A stretch of DNA of 64,000 bases from Fibrella rubiginis (lineage in GTDB: Bacteria; Bacteroidota; Bacteroidia; Cytophagales; Spirosomataceae): assembly GCF_017353185.1 (NCBI RefSeq), contig NZ_JAFMYV010000002.1:727100-791099 (forward strand), given 5' to 3'. The position numbers and the translations under genes are program-made. Positions 54,516 through 63,450 of the stretch are shown one piece after another. The number at the start of each line of letters is the position of its first letter. The stretch's first letter is position 1. The notes beneath the pieces were generated by a model. It had not been told where the DNA came from, did no database searches, and saw nothing but the letters and a program-made list of their open reading frames with translations.

Positions 54516-55715
54516 CTAGCGAACCCCTACGACCCTGTTTACCCAAAACAATCCCGCTGCCGACACCACCGCTAGGCCGGTGAGCAGCCACCAGAGTGGG
54601 GTAAAACCAACCCACTGCACCACCTGCGAACAGAGGACAGGGCTACACACCTGAGCCAGCGCCCAGGCCATGGCGTAGAGGCCCATATACTGGCCCCGGT
54701 TGCTGTCGTTGGCGCGGTTGGCCGTGAAGGTTTGCATAAACGGCATGGCCAGCATTTCGCCCACAGTCATCAGCAGGATCGTGACGACGGCTACGCCCGG
54801 CCAGTAGGTGGTGGCAAGGGCAACAAAGCTCAGGGCCGTTAGCAGCACGCCCACCGCCGAGATGCCCATCCGGCGCCGGAACCGCCGTTCGAGGCTGTAG
54901 ACAAGCACCATTTCGACCCCCACGATCAGCAGCCCGTTCATGGCCGACAGCACCCCGATTTTGGCTTCGTTCAGCCCTAAGTTCTCTTTGAAATAGAGCG
55001 GGATAAAGCTAAAAAAAGGCACGAATGCCGTGGTATACAGCAGCACGCAACCCGTAAACAGCATAAACAACCCATCCCGATACGGCGACTGTATGCGTAC
55101 CTGCTCTGTCTGGACGGCATCGGGCGGCGGTGGTGCGGTAGTGGGCCGTGGCAGGGCGTAGAGCAGGAAAAAGGCTGCGCTGAGGCAGGTGAGACCATCA
55201 ACCCAGAACAGCAACCGGTAGTTGATGCTTGCCAGCAGACCACCCAGGCCGCCGCCCACTGCCCAGCCCAGATTGATAGCCAGCCGGTTAAGCGAGTAGG
55301 CCCGCGTTCGGGTTTCGGGTGTGCTGTAGTAGGCAATGGCCGCTGAGTTGGCCGGACGAAAGGCATCACCCAGAAGGGTGAACACAAAAACGGCGGCGCA
55401 CAAACCCGGAAAAGAGGTGATAAACTGAAGGCCAAGGAGCATAAGCCCGCCAAAGAGCAGGCTAAACAACTGGATAGAATAGAACCCCAGCCGGTCGGTA
55501 AGCTGCCCGCCCAAAAACGTCCCCAGCACCGACCCCAGCCCAAAAGCAGCCAACACAATCCCGGCTTCTTCCACCGAAAAGTGCAGGTGCTGGGTCATGT
55601 ATAGCGACAGGTACGGCAATACCATGGTGCCGCATCGGTTGATGAGCATCACCCCCGCCAACAGCCACATCCGCCGCGGCAAACCCGTATACACTGTCCG
55701 GTAAAGAGCAAACAT
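54516..55715 (-). CDS. MFS family transporter
   Basis: The ATG at 55715 gives 399 residues; an upstream reading only translates the inverted repeat. About twelve membrane helices are visible. The conserved loop between helices 2 and 3 reads LGGQLTDRLGFYS, a typical MFS motif A. The sequence MWLLAGVMLINRCGTMVLPYLSLYM and its length match the drug/sugar-proton class in Bacteroidota. The substrate is unknown. A stretch of PRPTTAPPPP near residue 195 is the central cytoplasmic loop. Confidence 0.92.
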   Translation of the reverse strand: MFALYRTVYTGLPRRMWLLAGVMLINRCGTMVLPYLSLYMTQHLHFSVEEAGIVLAAFGLGSVLGTFLGGQLTDRLGFYSIQLFSLLFGGLMLLGLQFITSFPGLCAAVFVFTLLGDAFRPANSAAIAYYSTPETRTRAYSLNRLAINLGWAVGGGLGGLLASINYRLLFWVDGLTCLSAAFFLLYALPRPTTAPPPPDAVQTEQVRIQSPYRDGLFMLFTGCVLLYTTAFVPFFSFIPLYFKENLGLNEAKIGVLSAMNGLLIVGVEMVLVYSLERRFRRRMGISAVGVLLTALSFVALATTYWPGVAVVTILLMTVGEMLAMPFMQTFTANRANDSNRGQYMGLYAMAWALAQVCSPVLCSQVVQWVGFTPLWWLLTGLAVVSAAGLFWVNRVVGVR

Positions 55716-55726
55716 GGGGGAACAAG

Positions 55727-55806
55727 GAATGGTGAGTGATGAATGATAAGTGATGAATTTGCGGACGTCAGCGTAGTTGGCGTCCGCAAATTCATCACTT
55801 ATCATT
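55727..55806. repeat. Heptad inverted repeat, left arm two units longer
   Basis: The left units include GAATGGT, GAGTGAT and GAATGAT. The paired stem is 55742-55767 with 55781-55806, 26 bp perfect, around a 13-nt loop. The first two left units have no partner. It lies between the nuclease-like gene and the MFS gene. Confidence 0.88.
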
Positions 55807-55811
55807 AAAAT

Positions 55812-56384
55812 TTACACCACTATTTTTTTGTCTGTAATCAACGCCCGGTTGGCATTGATGAAGGCTTTAAACTGCTGAATTTCTTCGAGTTGGCGATCAA
55901 TGGAGTGCGTGAGGGTATAGCTTTCAACGAACACGTCCTTGAAATCGGTGATGACGTATTCCATCAGCTTGATACCCTTTTTCTTCAGCGCGTGGAGATA
56001 CAGGTTCTGGTGGTTGAACAGGTACCGCCCCGGCTGATACGAGCCCGTAGTTTTGATATCGACAGCTTTGTATTTACCAATCAGGTCGACGTAACCGTAG
56101 AACAGCACATCGTCGATCTGCCACTGGCAATACACCTGCGTGTCGACGATGGGGCGCGGCAGCAGTTTCCGCACTTTCTTCAGAATGTCGGGGTCGAAAC
56201 GTTCTTCGTCAACGCCTTTGATCAGGGTTTCTTCAAACGAAGTGCCCCGCTCCTGCGCCGCGGTGGAGGGTTGCGGCACCCGGTTGATGGCGTCGAGCAG
56301 GGCCTGTTCGGTCAGGTTGCCGCCGTGCAGGTAGCGCGAGAAGGTGTTGAGCAGGGTCGGGTAGAACCGGTAGTTGATATCCAT
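55812..56384 (-). CDS. Stand-alone PD-(D/E)XK nuclease-like protein
   Basis: The 190-residue protein has features of the PD-(D/E)XK fold: an early Glu in QERGTSFEETL, VDL in FYGYVDLIGKY, and DIKTTG, where D-x-K should bind metal. The helix after it (YLFNHQNLYLHALKKKG) resembles the QxxxY region of RecB/Cas4-type nucleases. There is no helicase, Cas or phage gene nearby. It could be a small DNA repair nuclease, or a phage-derived protein kept by the host. Family assignment is likely but not proven by the motifs alone. Confidence 0.72.
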   Translation of the reverse strand: MDINYRFYPTLLNTFSRYLHGGNLTEQALLDAINRVPQPSTAAQERGTSFEETLIKGVDEERFDPDILKKVRKLLPRPIVDTQVYCQWQIDDVLFYGYVDLIGKYKAVDIKTTGSYQPGRYLFNHQNLYLHALKKKGIKLMEYVITDFKDVFVESYTLTHSIDRQLEEIQQFKAFINANRALITDKKIVV

Positions 56385-56415
56385 ACCGGCTCAACACCCC
56401 AAAACCCACGACAGT

Positions 56416-57246
56416 TTAGCTTACTTTACCCATGGCCAACAACGTCGACAGTGTGGGTGTGGGGCTACCCCCTGCCTTCTCAATAGTCACGGCAAAGGCG
56501 TCGGCAGCGGCAATGGCGCGGGCCGTGCGTTGCAGCCGCTGACGGTCAGTACCAAATACACCGGCATCGACGGGCTTACCCCCCACCAGCGCCCAGAGCT
56601 GGTATTGCTTGTCGGCGGGAAGTGTGGGCAGCGACTCTACTTCCAGCGTCACCTGTTTGGCAGCCCGGTTCCAGTACACCACCAGATCGGCCTGTGCACC
56701 ATCTGGTTTGGCTTTCGCCAGCCGGATCGTTTCCACACCGGGTGTTTTCAACAGGCTGATCAACTGACTGTTATGCGCCTGCTGCTGTTTCAACTGGCTC
56801 ACCTCTGTCTGGATACGGGTGTTGGTCTGCGCCAGTTCGTCGGCGTATTCCTGCTTGTTTTTAAGCTGATTGATCAAAAAATACGCAAAGGCGATCAGCA
56901 CCAGCCCCACGGCTGCGGCGGCTACCCAGGCTACCTGAAATGTAGGCACCTCGCGGTGCAGGGGTACCACCTTGGCGCCCGACGTTGTGTCTGTATTGGT
57001 GCTTTCCGATGGTGCGGGTGGCCCCATCGTGAGCCGACTGCGAATGCGCGCCTGAAGATCAGCTGGCGGTTCGGTGCTGTGCAGGAGAGCGTAGTTTTCG
57101 AGCGCCTGTGTCAGCTTATCCAGTTCCTGACGAATTTCGGGATAAATGGCAGACAAACATTGTACCTCGCGCCGCTCCTGGTCGCTGACGGCTCCCAGCG
57201 CATACGATTCCAGAATTCCGGAATCAATGTAGTCGGGTATGTTCAT
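56416..57246 (-). CDS. Anti-sigma factor (RskA-like)
   Basis: The 276-residue protein has an N-terminal zinc-less anti-sigma helix set (IDSGILESYALGAVSDQERREVQCL), then a membrane helix (VAWVAAAAVGLVLIAFAYFLI) and a coiled coil (EYADELAQTNTRIQTEVSQLKQQQ). A periplasmic RskA C-terminal domain closes the protein (AKPDGAQADLVVYWNRAAKQVTLEVESLPTLP, QYQLWALVGGKPVDAGVF). It should hold the sigma factor until released. It overlaps the sigma gene by 4 bases (ATGA), so they are co-translated. Confidence 0.92.
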   Translation of the reverse strand: MNIPDYIDSGILESYALGAVSDQERREVQCLSAIYPEIRQELDKLTQALENYALLHSTEPPADLQARIRSRLTMGPPAPSESTNTDTTSGAKVVPLHREVPTFQVAWVAAAAVGLVLIAFAYFLINQLKNKQEYADELAQTNTRIQTEVSQLKQQQAHNSQLISLLKTPGVETIRLAKAKPDGAQADLVVYWNRAAKQVTLEVESLPTLPADKQYQLWALVGGKPVDAGVFGTDRQRLQRTARAIAAADAFAVTIEKAGGSPTPTLSTLLAMGKVS

Positions 57247-57809
57247 CGGCTGAATACTTGTTTAAGTTCCTGTAGTGTGGTCTGCATCAGCCTCCGCAAC
57301 CCTTGTGGAGGCAACTGGGCAGACTCAGCAAGCTGGTCGGCAGTCTGTCCGCAGAAATACATTTTATTTAACAAAATACGGTGTTCATCTGCCATTAGAT
57401 TGTCTACTTCCGTAGAATCTTGACTAAATTTTACCTGACTCCCACTTGTTTGCGGGTCAACGCAACCATGTGCAGCCCGGCGGGCGCGGTTTAGCAGCCA
57501 GGTCAATAAACTGCTCTGACGCGGCGCAAACGTATCAAAATCGGCCCAGGCAGCGACAAAAACATCTTCTACTACCTTGGCGGCCACACTGGGTTTTTCC
57601 ACAATAGTGAGTACTACTCCATATAATACATGGGCATACTGGTCGTATAACCATTGAAACGCCTGTTCGTCTCGTTTGGCCAATTTTGGTAGTAACTGGC
57701 TTTCGGGCACTAAAAAAAGCGGCTGTTTCACAAGGGAGGATTCGACAAAAAGAGGTAGAAGGTTGTCATTCGTTGGCAATCTATTGAGCGAACGGCAAAA
57801 TACCATCAT
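57243..57809 (-). CDS. ECF-type RNA polymerase sigma factor
   Basis: The 188-residue protein has a sigma-2 region (AKRDEQAFQWLYDQYAHVLYGVVLTIV, then WADFDTFAPRQSSLLTWLLNRARRAA). A degenerate sigma-4 region (HRILLNKMYFCGQTADQLAESAQLPPQGLRRLMQTTLQELKQVF) follows. The helix-turn-helix is weaker than usual. Two adjacent ATG codons (57809 and 57806) begin a 30-residue N-terminal tail before the conserved part; the real start could be further in. The gene is upstream of, and overlaps, its anti-sigma factor gene. The stimulus is unknown. Confidence 0.88.
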   Translation of the reverse strand: MMVFCRSLNRLPTNDNLLPLFVESSLVKQPLFLVPESQLLPKLAKRDEQAFQWLYDQYAHVLYGVVLTIVEKPSVAAKVVEDVFVAAWADFDTFAPRQSSLLTWLLNRARRAAHGCVDPQTSGSQVKFSQDSTEVDNLMADEHRILLNKMYFCGQTADQLAESAQLPPQGLRRLMQTTLQELKQVFSR

Positions 57810-58041
57810 TGGCGCTGGGGCTGTTCGCGTTAGGTTTCAAACCCCCGCCCGGGGGGTGTATCGTCGCCTCAAAGTACGGCAAAGAGAGCACGTGTGATGC
57901 AAAACCGCCCGCGCAGCGCGAATTTTTATTTTGTCAGCCAGGCAATTTCGAGCGTAAGCGCAAGCTTATTCTGGTCCGTCAGAAAGGCGGAACTTACCCT
58001 TCAGGCCTTCCCTTAAATTTGCCCTCTGCGGCCCAAAACCG

Positions 58042-58049
58042 TATATTTG
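58042..58049 (+). promoter_or_regulatory. -7 promoter element of lysA
   Basis: TATATTTG is an exact TAnnTTTG and lies 18 bases before the lysA ATG. The rest of the 258-bp gap toward the sigma factor gene shows no other clear element. Confidence 0.6.
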
Positions 58050-58067
58050 CGGCCTATTTTGCCCCAT

Positions 58068-59312
58068 ATGTCATCGCCTTATCACCTTCAGGGTATCCCC
58101 ACCACCACCCTCGCCGACGAGTTTGGTCTGCCTCTCTACGTCTATGATGCCGACAGGATCATTGACCAGATCAACCAGTTCCGGGCGGCGTTTCGCGGGG
58201 TGAACCTCAAAATAAAATACGCCACCAAAGCCCTCACCAACCTCTCGATCCTGAAGCTGATGCGGATGCAGGGCGTAGAGGTCGACGTGGTGTCGGTAAA
58301 CGAAGCGCGGCTGGCCCGAATGGCGGGCTATGCTCCGGGCCAGATCATGTATACCCCCAGCGGCAACGCCTGGACCGAAATCGAAGAGGCCATCCGGATG
58401 GGCCTGCGCCTGAACGTCGACAGCCTGCCCCTGCTGGAGCAGGTGGGCGAAACCTACGGCAGCAGCGTGCCTGTTTGCCTGCGGATTAACCCCAGCGTGG
58501 CCGACGGCGGTAACCTGAAAATTCAGACGGGCCATGCCGACTCGAAGTTTGGTATTCCTCACGCCCTCCGCGCCGACATTGCCCGGGTTGTGGCGCACTA
58601 CGGCATCGTGGTAGAAGGCCTGCACGTACACACAGGCTCCGATTTTAAGTCGGCCCGGACGTTTTTGCAGGGTGCCGAGGTGCTGTTCGACCTGGCGGGT
58701 GACTACCCCGACCTTCAGTTTATGGACTTCGGCAGTGGGTTTAAAGTGGCCTACCGCGAGGGCGACCACGTAACGGACATGGCCGAACTCGGTGCCGCCA
58801 TGTCGGAAGCGTTCGGTGCCTTTTGTGCTCGATACGGCCGTGAACTGGAACTATGGTTTGAGCCGGGCAAGTTTCTGGTAAGCGAGTCGGGCCATTTGCT
58901 GGTGGGCGTGAACGTGGTGAAGCAGCACCCCACCCGCACCTTCGTGCAGGTCGATTCGGGCCTGAACCACCTGATCCGGCCCATGATGTACGACGCCTAC
59001 CACGAGATTGTGAACCTGAGCAACCCAGCGGGCACGCCAACAACCTACGACGTGGTGGGCTATATCTGCGAAACAGATACCTTCGCTACCAACCGTGTGC
59101 TGCCCGAAGTACGGCCCGGCGACGTGCTGTCGATTGAAAATGCCGGAGCCTATGGTTTCAGCATGGCCTCGACCTATAATCTCCGCAGCCGCCCCGCCGA
59201 AGTGCTGATCTACGAAGGCACCGCCCACCTGATCCGTCAGCGCGACACCTTCGAGGATTTGACACGGGGCATGGTGGATGTTGACCTATTGAACACTGTT
59301 GAAACAATTTAA
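58068..59312 (+). CDS. lysA: Diaminopimelate decarboxylase
   Basis: The 414-residue PLP enzyme makes L-lysine from meso-diaminopimelate. The start at 58068 gives MSSPYHLQGIPTTTLADEFGLPLYVYD. The PLP lysine is in LKIKYATKALTN; GLHVHTGSD and EPGKFLVSESGHLLVGVN are conserved. The catalytic cysteine is in VGYICETDTF, and ENAGAYGFSMASTYNLRSRPAEVL follows. It is a single gene with a good promoter element; no other dap gene is present. Confidence 0.96.
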   Translation: MSSPYHLQGIPTTTLADEFGLPLYVYDADRIIDQINQFRAAFRGVNLKIKYATKALTNLSILKLMRMQGVEVDVVSVNEARLARMAGYAPGQIMYTPSGNAWTEIEEAIRMGLRLNVDSLPLLEQVGETYGSSVPVCLRINPSVADGGNLKIQTGHADSKFGIPHALRADIARVVAHYGIVVEGLHVHTGSDFKSARTFLQGAEVLFDLAGDYPDLQFMDFGSGFKVAYREGDHVTDMAELGAAMSEAFGAFCARYGRELELWFEPGKFLVSESGHLLVGVNVVKQHPTRTFVQVDSGLNHLIRPMMYDAYHEIVNLSNPAGTPTTYDVVGYICETDTFATNRVLPEVRPGDVLSIENAGAYGFSMASTYNLRSRPAEVLIYEGTAHLIRQRDTFEDLTRGMVDVDLLNTVETI

Positions 59313-59319
59313 AAAAATA

Positions 59320-59412
59320 GTCCAGGGTTTAATGTCTAACGCCTAAAGTTGCTTCGCGTGCGGCACTCTAGTACGCGAAGCAACTTTAGACGTTAGACAT
59401 TAAACCTTGGAC
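59320..59412. repeat. Heptad inverted repeat sharing unit words with 10038-10128
   Basis: The arms 59320-59359 and 59373-59412 are 40 bp with two mismatches around a 13-nt loop. The units are GTCCAGG, then GTTTAAT, then GTCTAAC, then GCCTAAA, then GTTGCTT, closing in CGCGT. They use nearly the same words as the repeat at 10038-10128, in a different order. It fills the lysA-yebC gap. Confidence 0.93.
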
Positions 59413-59422
59413 TCCTTAAAAA

Positions 59423-60136
59423 ATGGGACGCGCATTTGAATACCGGAAAGCCCGAAAAATGAAACGCTGGGGGCAGATGGCCAAAACCTTCACCCGCATC
59501 GGAAAAGACATTGTCATTGCCGTGAAAGCCGGCGGACCCGACCCCGACACCAACGGACGGTTACGGGCCATCATCCAGAACGCCAAGGCCGCCAACATGC
59601 CCAAAGAGAACGTGGAGCGGGCTATCAAAAAGGCGTCGTCGAAGGAGCAGGAGGATTACAAAGAGATTGTGTATGAAGGTTACGCCCCCCATGGCGTGGG
59701 CCTGGTGATCGAAACGGCAACGGATAACCTCAACCGGACGGTGGCCAACATCCGCAGCTACCTCAACAAGCTGGGTGGCAGCCTGGGTACGCAGGGCATG
59801 CTCGACTTCATGTTTACCCGCAAATCGGTGTTCCGCATTCCCGCTGAGGGCATAGACATGGAAGAACTGGAACTGGAACTCATCGACCTCGGTGCCGACG
59901 AGCTGGAACTGGACGAAGAGACAAACCAAATCGTGATCTACGGCGACTTCACGGCCTTCGGTGCCCTCCAGAAATACCTCGAAGAAAAGGGCTACGAACT
60001 GAAAGGTGCTGAATTTGAGCGTATCCCCACCGATTACAAAGAACTCACCGACGAGCAGGCGGCCGATGTGGAGAAGCTCATCGAGCGCATCGAAGAAGAC
60101 GACGACGTGCAGATGGTGTACCACAACATGAAGTAA
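59423..60136 (+). CDS. yebC: YebC/PmpR family protein
   Basis: The 237-residue protein has the full family layout: MGRAFEYRKARKMKRWGQMAKTFTRIGKDI, then GPDPDTNGRLRAIIQNAKAANMPKENVERAIKKA. EGYAPHGVGLVIETATDNLNRTVANIRSYLNKLGGSLGTQGMLDFMF follows. Homologues bind DNA as regulators, and recent work on the family also points to a role in translation of difficult sequences. I infer the first two roles from family knowledge only. A terminator follows. Confidence 0.95.
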   Translation: MGRAFEYRKARKMKRWGQMAKTFTRIGKDIVIAVKAGGPDPDTNGRLRAIIQNAKAANMPKENVERAIKKASSKEQEDYKEIVYEGYAPHGVGLVIETATDNLNRTVANIRSYLNKLGGSLGTQGMLDFMFTRKSVFRIPAEGIDMEELELELIDLGADELELDEETNQIVIYGDFTAFGALQKYLEEKGYELKGAEFERIPTDYKELTDEQAADVEKLIERIEEDDDVQMVYHNMK

Positions 60137-60157
60137 TACCGCCACCAATCCCATACC

Positions 60158-60197
60158 AACGGCTGACCGATGCCCCCCATCAGTCAGCCGTTTTTTT
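60158..60197 (+). terminator. Rho-independent terminator of yebC
   Basis: The stem AACGGCTGAC with GTCAGCCGTT, followed by a run of seven T, ends the yebC transcript. Confidence 0.88.
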
Positions 60198-60544
60198 ATC
60201 TAACCAACCCCTTACAAGTGAATATACAGGCCCCCTATGGGTCAGATGTTGGCAGACAGACGTTTAGGCTTCACATCAATCAGATACCGGTAACCAAGCG
60301 TTTAGGCAACTGAATGGCGCGCTTACTAGCGGCATTCGTTAGCGTCGGGTGATCTACAGGCAAGCCCCCGGTAATTTAGCAGGTGGCTGGTTTAACATAT
60401 ACTTATCTGTTAATCAGTTATTTACGTAACAGGCTGGTTAACAGATGGCTGACGTACCACACCGGCGATGCGGTGAATTGAGTAAACGGTATTCAGCATA
60501 GCGGAAGGATTTTGTTATTTCCAGTCCCACAACCCTCCTCTGCT
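60198..60544. other. Gene-free stretch with one imperfect dyad
   Basis: No ORF of note is present. The only structure seen is a dyad of 13-bp arms (60405-60417 and 60434-60446, one mismatch; ATCTGTTAAxCAG type), which could be an operator. GTTTAGGC occurs twice near 60261 and 60300. No TAnnTTTG element is clear. Confidence 0.4.
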
Positions 60545-61264
60545 GTGCTAACCATAACGCTGAAACCTGCCCAGGACCTAAGGTCGCATGAGCTTGCTGC
60601 GCTCTATGATCTGGCCCGTCGTACCGGGTTTCCGTTGGCTGACAACTATATCGAGTCGGCGCATTTCGTGCATAAACCTACGGTGGTGATGGCCTATAGA
60701 AACCGACAACTACTTGGCTTTCAGTCATATAACACCTACAAATTACACACGCCTTTTTTTCGTGGCACAGTCCCGTTTATTTATGGCGGGCTGGCTTTTC
60801 AGGATTATGCCCTGGCCGGACGGGGGCTGGGCTACCGGCTGAGCCGCTATTATATGCGGCATACATTAGGGCGGTTGTTCTTTCTGCGGCGCTATGCTTT
60901 TGCCATCCGCACACCCACGCCCCGGCTCATGCAGATACTGGCCGTACAACACGAGTTAGTCCACTTCAAAAACGGACGGCTCACCCCCGACGTACTCCAG
61001 TTTGCGCTTCAGTTTGTCCGCAACGTCCGCCGGTTCGATTACTCAATTGATGATCGGCTGGTAGTACGCGGAGAACCCGTTCATGCCGACATTACCGATC
61101 AGTGGGCGCGGCTGTTTCAGGCGTCAGACGAAGCCTACAACCAGTTGGCCTACGAGGCTGACTTAGTGCGTGTGGAGGGCGAAAAACGATATTTAACGGG
61201 CAACTACCTACTTTTATTGGGTCATTCGTCGGTACGGCAACTGATCCAGTCGCTACGGGTTTGA
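60545..61264 (+). CDS. Putative GNAT-like acetyltransferase
   Basis: No ATG is available at the N-terminus. A GTG at 60545 gives MLTITLKPAQDLRSHELAALYDLARRTGF (239 residues) and is favoured; a TTG at 60512 would add eleven residues. The pattern VVMAYRNRQLLGFQSYNTY, then GGLAFQDYALAGRGLGYRLSRYYM looks like GNAT strands 2-4 with an RGLGYR pyrophosphate loop. The C-terminal 100 residues are not typical GNAT sequence. The substrate and partner are unknown. It lies 9 bases before the DUF3291 gene, so the two may be co-transcribed. Confidence 0.72.
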   Translation: MLTITLKPAQDLRSHELAALYDLARRTGFPLADNYIESAHFVHKPTVVMAYRNRQLLGFQSYNTYKLHTPFFRGTVPFIYGGLAFQDYALAGRGLGYRLSRYYMRHTLGRLFFLRRYAFAIRTPTPRLMQILAVQHELVHFKNGRLTPDVLQFALQFVRNVRRFDYSIDDRLVVRGEPVHADITDQWARLFQASDEAYNQLAYEADLVRVEGEKRYLTGNYLLLLGHSSVRQLIQSLRV

Positions 61265-61273
61265 CCCTACCCC

Positions 61274-61714
61274 ATGCACATTGCCCAGATCAATATTTCG
61301 CGCCTCCTCGCGCCCATTCACGACCCGCTCATTGCCGATTTCGCGGCGCAACTCGACGAGATCAACGCCCTGGCCGAACGTAGCCCCGGCTTCGTCTGGA
61401 GACTTAAGGGCGAAGGCAACAACGCGACCGACCTAAGTCCCTTTGCCGACGACCTCATTATCGTCACCATGTCGGTCTGGACGTCTGTCGAGGCCCTGAA
61501 GCAGTTCGCGTTTAAGTCGGCCCATACCGTGGTTATGCGCCGCCGCGACGAGTGGTTTTCTACATTTCCTACGGCCTATCTGGCCCTGTGGTGGGTAGAC
61601 GAAGGCCACGAGCCAACTGTGGATGAGGCCAAAGCGCGGCTCCGTTCGCTGGATGAACATGGCCCCACGCCCTTTGCCTTCACGTTTCGGCAGTTGTTTA
61701 GCCCGCATGCATAG
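61274..61714 (+). CDS. DUF3291 domain protein
   Basis: The 146-residue protein has the DUF3291 pattern: MHIAQINISRLLAPIHDPLIADFAAQLDEINALAERSPGFVWRL, then IVTMSVWTSVEALKQFAF and RRRDEWFSTFPTAYLALWWVDEGHEPTVDEAKARL. The fold is that of small dimeric alpha-beta-barrel proteins (antibiotic monooxygenase or EthD type). No catalytic residue can be named. It follows the GNAT-like gene by 9 bases and precedes tsaE by 61. Confidence 0.88.
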   Translation: MHIAQINISRLLAPIHDPLIADFAAQLDEINALAERSPGFVWRLKGEGNNATDLSPFADDLIIVTMSVWTSVEALKQFAFKSAHTVVMRRRDEWFSTFPTAYLALWWVDEGHEPTVDEAKARLRSLDEHGPTPFAFTFRQLFSPHA

Positions 61715-61744
61715 GGCAGAATGGCCTTTTCGCGCCATAGTGGC

Positions 61745-61752
61745 TATCTTTG
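61745..61752 (+). promoter_or_regulatory. -7 promoter element of tsaE
   Basis: TATCTTTG is an exact TAnnTTTG, 23 bases before the tsaE start. Confidence 0.6.
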
Positions 61753-61775
61753 TGCTATAATCAACGTTCACGACC

Positions 61776-62195
61776 ATGACCGCTACGTTTACTGAGCTAA
61801 CCGAAGTCGACGCTGTGGTGCAGCAACTCATTGCCGAAGCCGGCCCGGAACGGGTGTGGCTCTTCGAAGGCGATATGGGCGTTGGCAAAACCACGCTGAT
61901 CAAGGCCATCTGTCGGGCGTTGGGCGTGGTGAGCGTGGTGCAAAGCCCAACCTTCGGGCTGGTCAACGAGTACACCACCCAAACCGGCGATTCGGTGTAT
62001 CATTTTGATTGCTACCGGCTCCGCAACGAAGCCGAAGCCCTCGATATTGGCCTTGACGAATACCTTGATTCGGGCAACTACTGCCTGATTGAGTGGCCCG
62101 AACGCATTGCCAGCCTGTGGCCTGCTCACTACTACCTCATCGACCTCACCGTTGATCCCGACGGCATACGAACCGTAAAAACGGCCCTCAGTTAA
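61776..62195 (+). CDS. tsaE: tRNA threonylcarbamoyladenosine biosynthesis ATPase TsaE
   Basis: The 139-residue P-loop protein has Walker A GDMGVGKTTLIKAI, then SPTFGLVNEY, HFDCYRLRNEAEALDIGLDEYL and IEWPERIASLWP. With TsaB, TsaC and TsaD it forms t6A at position 37 of tRNAs reading ANN codons. The partners are not in the window. The alanine dehydrogenase gene follows after 38 bases and may be co-transcribed, a common arrangement in Bacteroidota. Confidence 0.96.
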   Translation: MTATFTELTEVDAVVQQLIAEAGPERVWLFEGDMGVGKTTLIKAICRALGVVSVVQSPTFGLVNEYTTQTGDSVYHFDCYRLRNEAEALDIGLDEYLDSGNYCLIEWPERIASLWPAHYYLIDLTVDPDGIRTVKTALS

Positions 62196-62233
62196 CCCAG
62201 ACCCTTTACCCTGATCAATTTCTTACCAAGCCT

Positions 62234-63445
62234 GTGACAGGATTTGAAGAACTAGCGAAGCAAACATCGCTCTACCCAAAAGAACTAGCGGCGGCTGTGA
62301 AGTCGACGCAGAGCAGCCTGCTGATTGGGTTGCCCAAGGAGGTGTCGTTGCAGGAAAACCGCATTGCCCTTACCCCCGAGGCCGTGGCTATCCTGGTGCG
62401 CAACGGACACGAGGTGCGGGTGGAAACCAACGCCGGTGTGGGTGCCAAATTCAGCGACAGCGACTACAGCGAGGCCGGGGCGCACATTGTCTATTCGACC
62501 AAAGAGGTCTACGAAGCCAACCTGATTCTGAAGATTGAGCCGCTGGTTGCCGACGAGTTTAACCACCTCAGGCAGGGCACCACGATTATTTCGGCTCTGA
62601 ACCTGCCCGCCCACGAACGGTCTTATTTTGAGAAACTTAACGACCGCAACGTGACCGGCATCGCCTATGAGCTGATCGAAGACAAAGCCGAGGGGCTGCC
62701 CGTGATCCGGTCGATGAGCGAGATGGCGGGGAGCATTGTACTGCTCATTGCGGGTGAATACCTCAGCAGTGCCAATGGTCGCGGCATCATTCTGGGGGGT
62801 ATCACGGGCGTGCCGCCTACCAAAGTGGTCATCATTGGCGCGGGCACCGTGGCCGAATTCGCTACCCGCGCCGCCCTGGGCCTGGGCGCCGACATCAAGA
62901 TTTTCGACAAAGATCTTTACAAACTACAGCGGTTTAAATACGCCATTGGCACGTCGGTCTACACGTCTATTCTGGACTCAGACACCCTCTCGGAGGCCAT
63001 TGAGCGTGCCGACGTGGTGATTGGTGCCCTGCGCGGCGACGATGGCCGCAGCCCGGTGGTAGTAACCGACACAATGGTGAGCCGCATGAAACCCCACTCG
63101 GTCATCATCGACGTGGCGATTGACCAGGGCGGCAATTTCGAGACTTCGCGGATGACCTCGCACAAGAATCCGACTTTCCGGGTGCACGACGTGATCCACT
63201 TCTGCGTGCCCAATATTGCAGCGCGGGTGCCCCACACGGCAAGTATGGCGCTGAGCAATATTTTTCTGCCGTTCTTGCTCCAGACCGGCACCATCGGCGG
63301 CATTGAAGCCATGCTCTACGCCAATCGCTGGTTTATGAAGGGCGTCTATTGCCACAAAGGCACCCTCACCAACCCCCACATCGCCCGCACCTACAACATG
63401 CGCTACAAAGACCTGGAACTGATCCTGGGCGCGGGGAGGTTTTAA
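62234..63445 (+). CDS. ald: Alanine dehydrogenase (AlaDH/PNT family)
   Basis: The start is a GTG at 62234, giving 403 residues. The N-terminal part reads IGLPKEVSLQENRIALTPEAVAILVRNGHEV and the NAD-binding Rossmann part GGITGVPPTKVVIIGAGTVAEFATRAALGLGADIKIFD. HTASMALSNIFLPFLLQ is near the end. It is about 30 residues longer than many alanine dehydrogenases because of the N-terminal tail, which is typical for Bacteroidota. It converts L-alanine to pyruvate and ammonia with NAD. A related function (transhydrogenase-like) is less likely because no membrane domain is present. Confidence 0.92.
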   Translation: MTGFEELAKQTSLYPKELAAAVKSTQSSLLIGLPKEVSLQENRIALTPEAVAILVRNGHEVRVETNAGVGAKFSDSDYSEAGAHIVYSTKEVYEANLILKIEPLVADEFNHLRQGTTIISALNLPAHERSYFEKLNDRNVTGIAYELIEDKAEGLPVIRSMSEMAGSIVLLIAGEYLSSANGRGIILGGITGVPPTKVVIIGAGTVAEFATRAALGLGADIKIFDKDLYKLQRFKYAIGTSVYTSILDSDTLSEAIERADVVIGALRGDDGRSPVVVTDTMVSRMKPHSVIIDVAIDQGGNFETSRMTSHKNPTFRVHDVIHFCVPNIAARVPHTASMALSNIFLPFLLQTGTIGGIEAMLYANRWFMKGVYCHKGTLTNPHIARTYNMRYKDLELILGAGRF

Positions 63446-63450
63446 GAGAA

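Noticed and set aside
55716..55805. An N-terminal extension of the MFS transporter
   Set aside because: It translates the heptad repeat. The transporter starts at MFALYRT.
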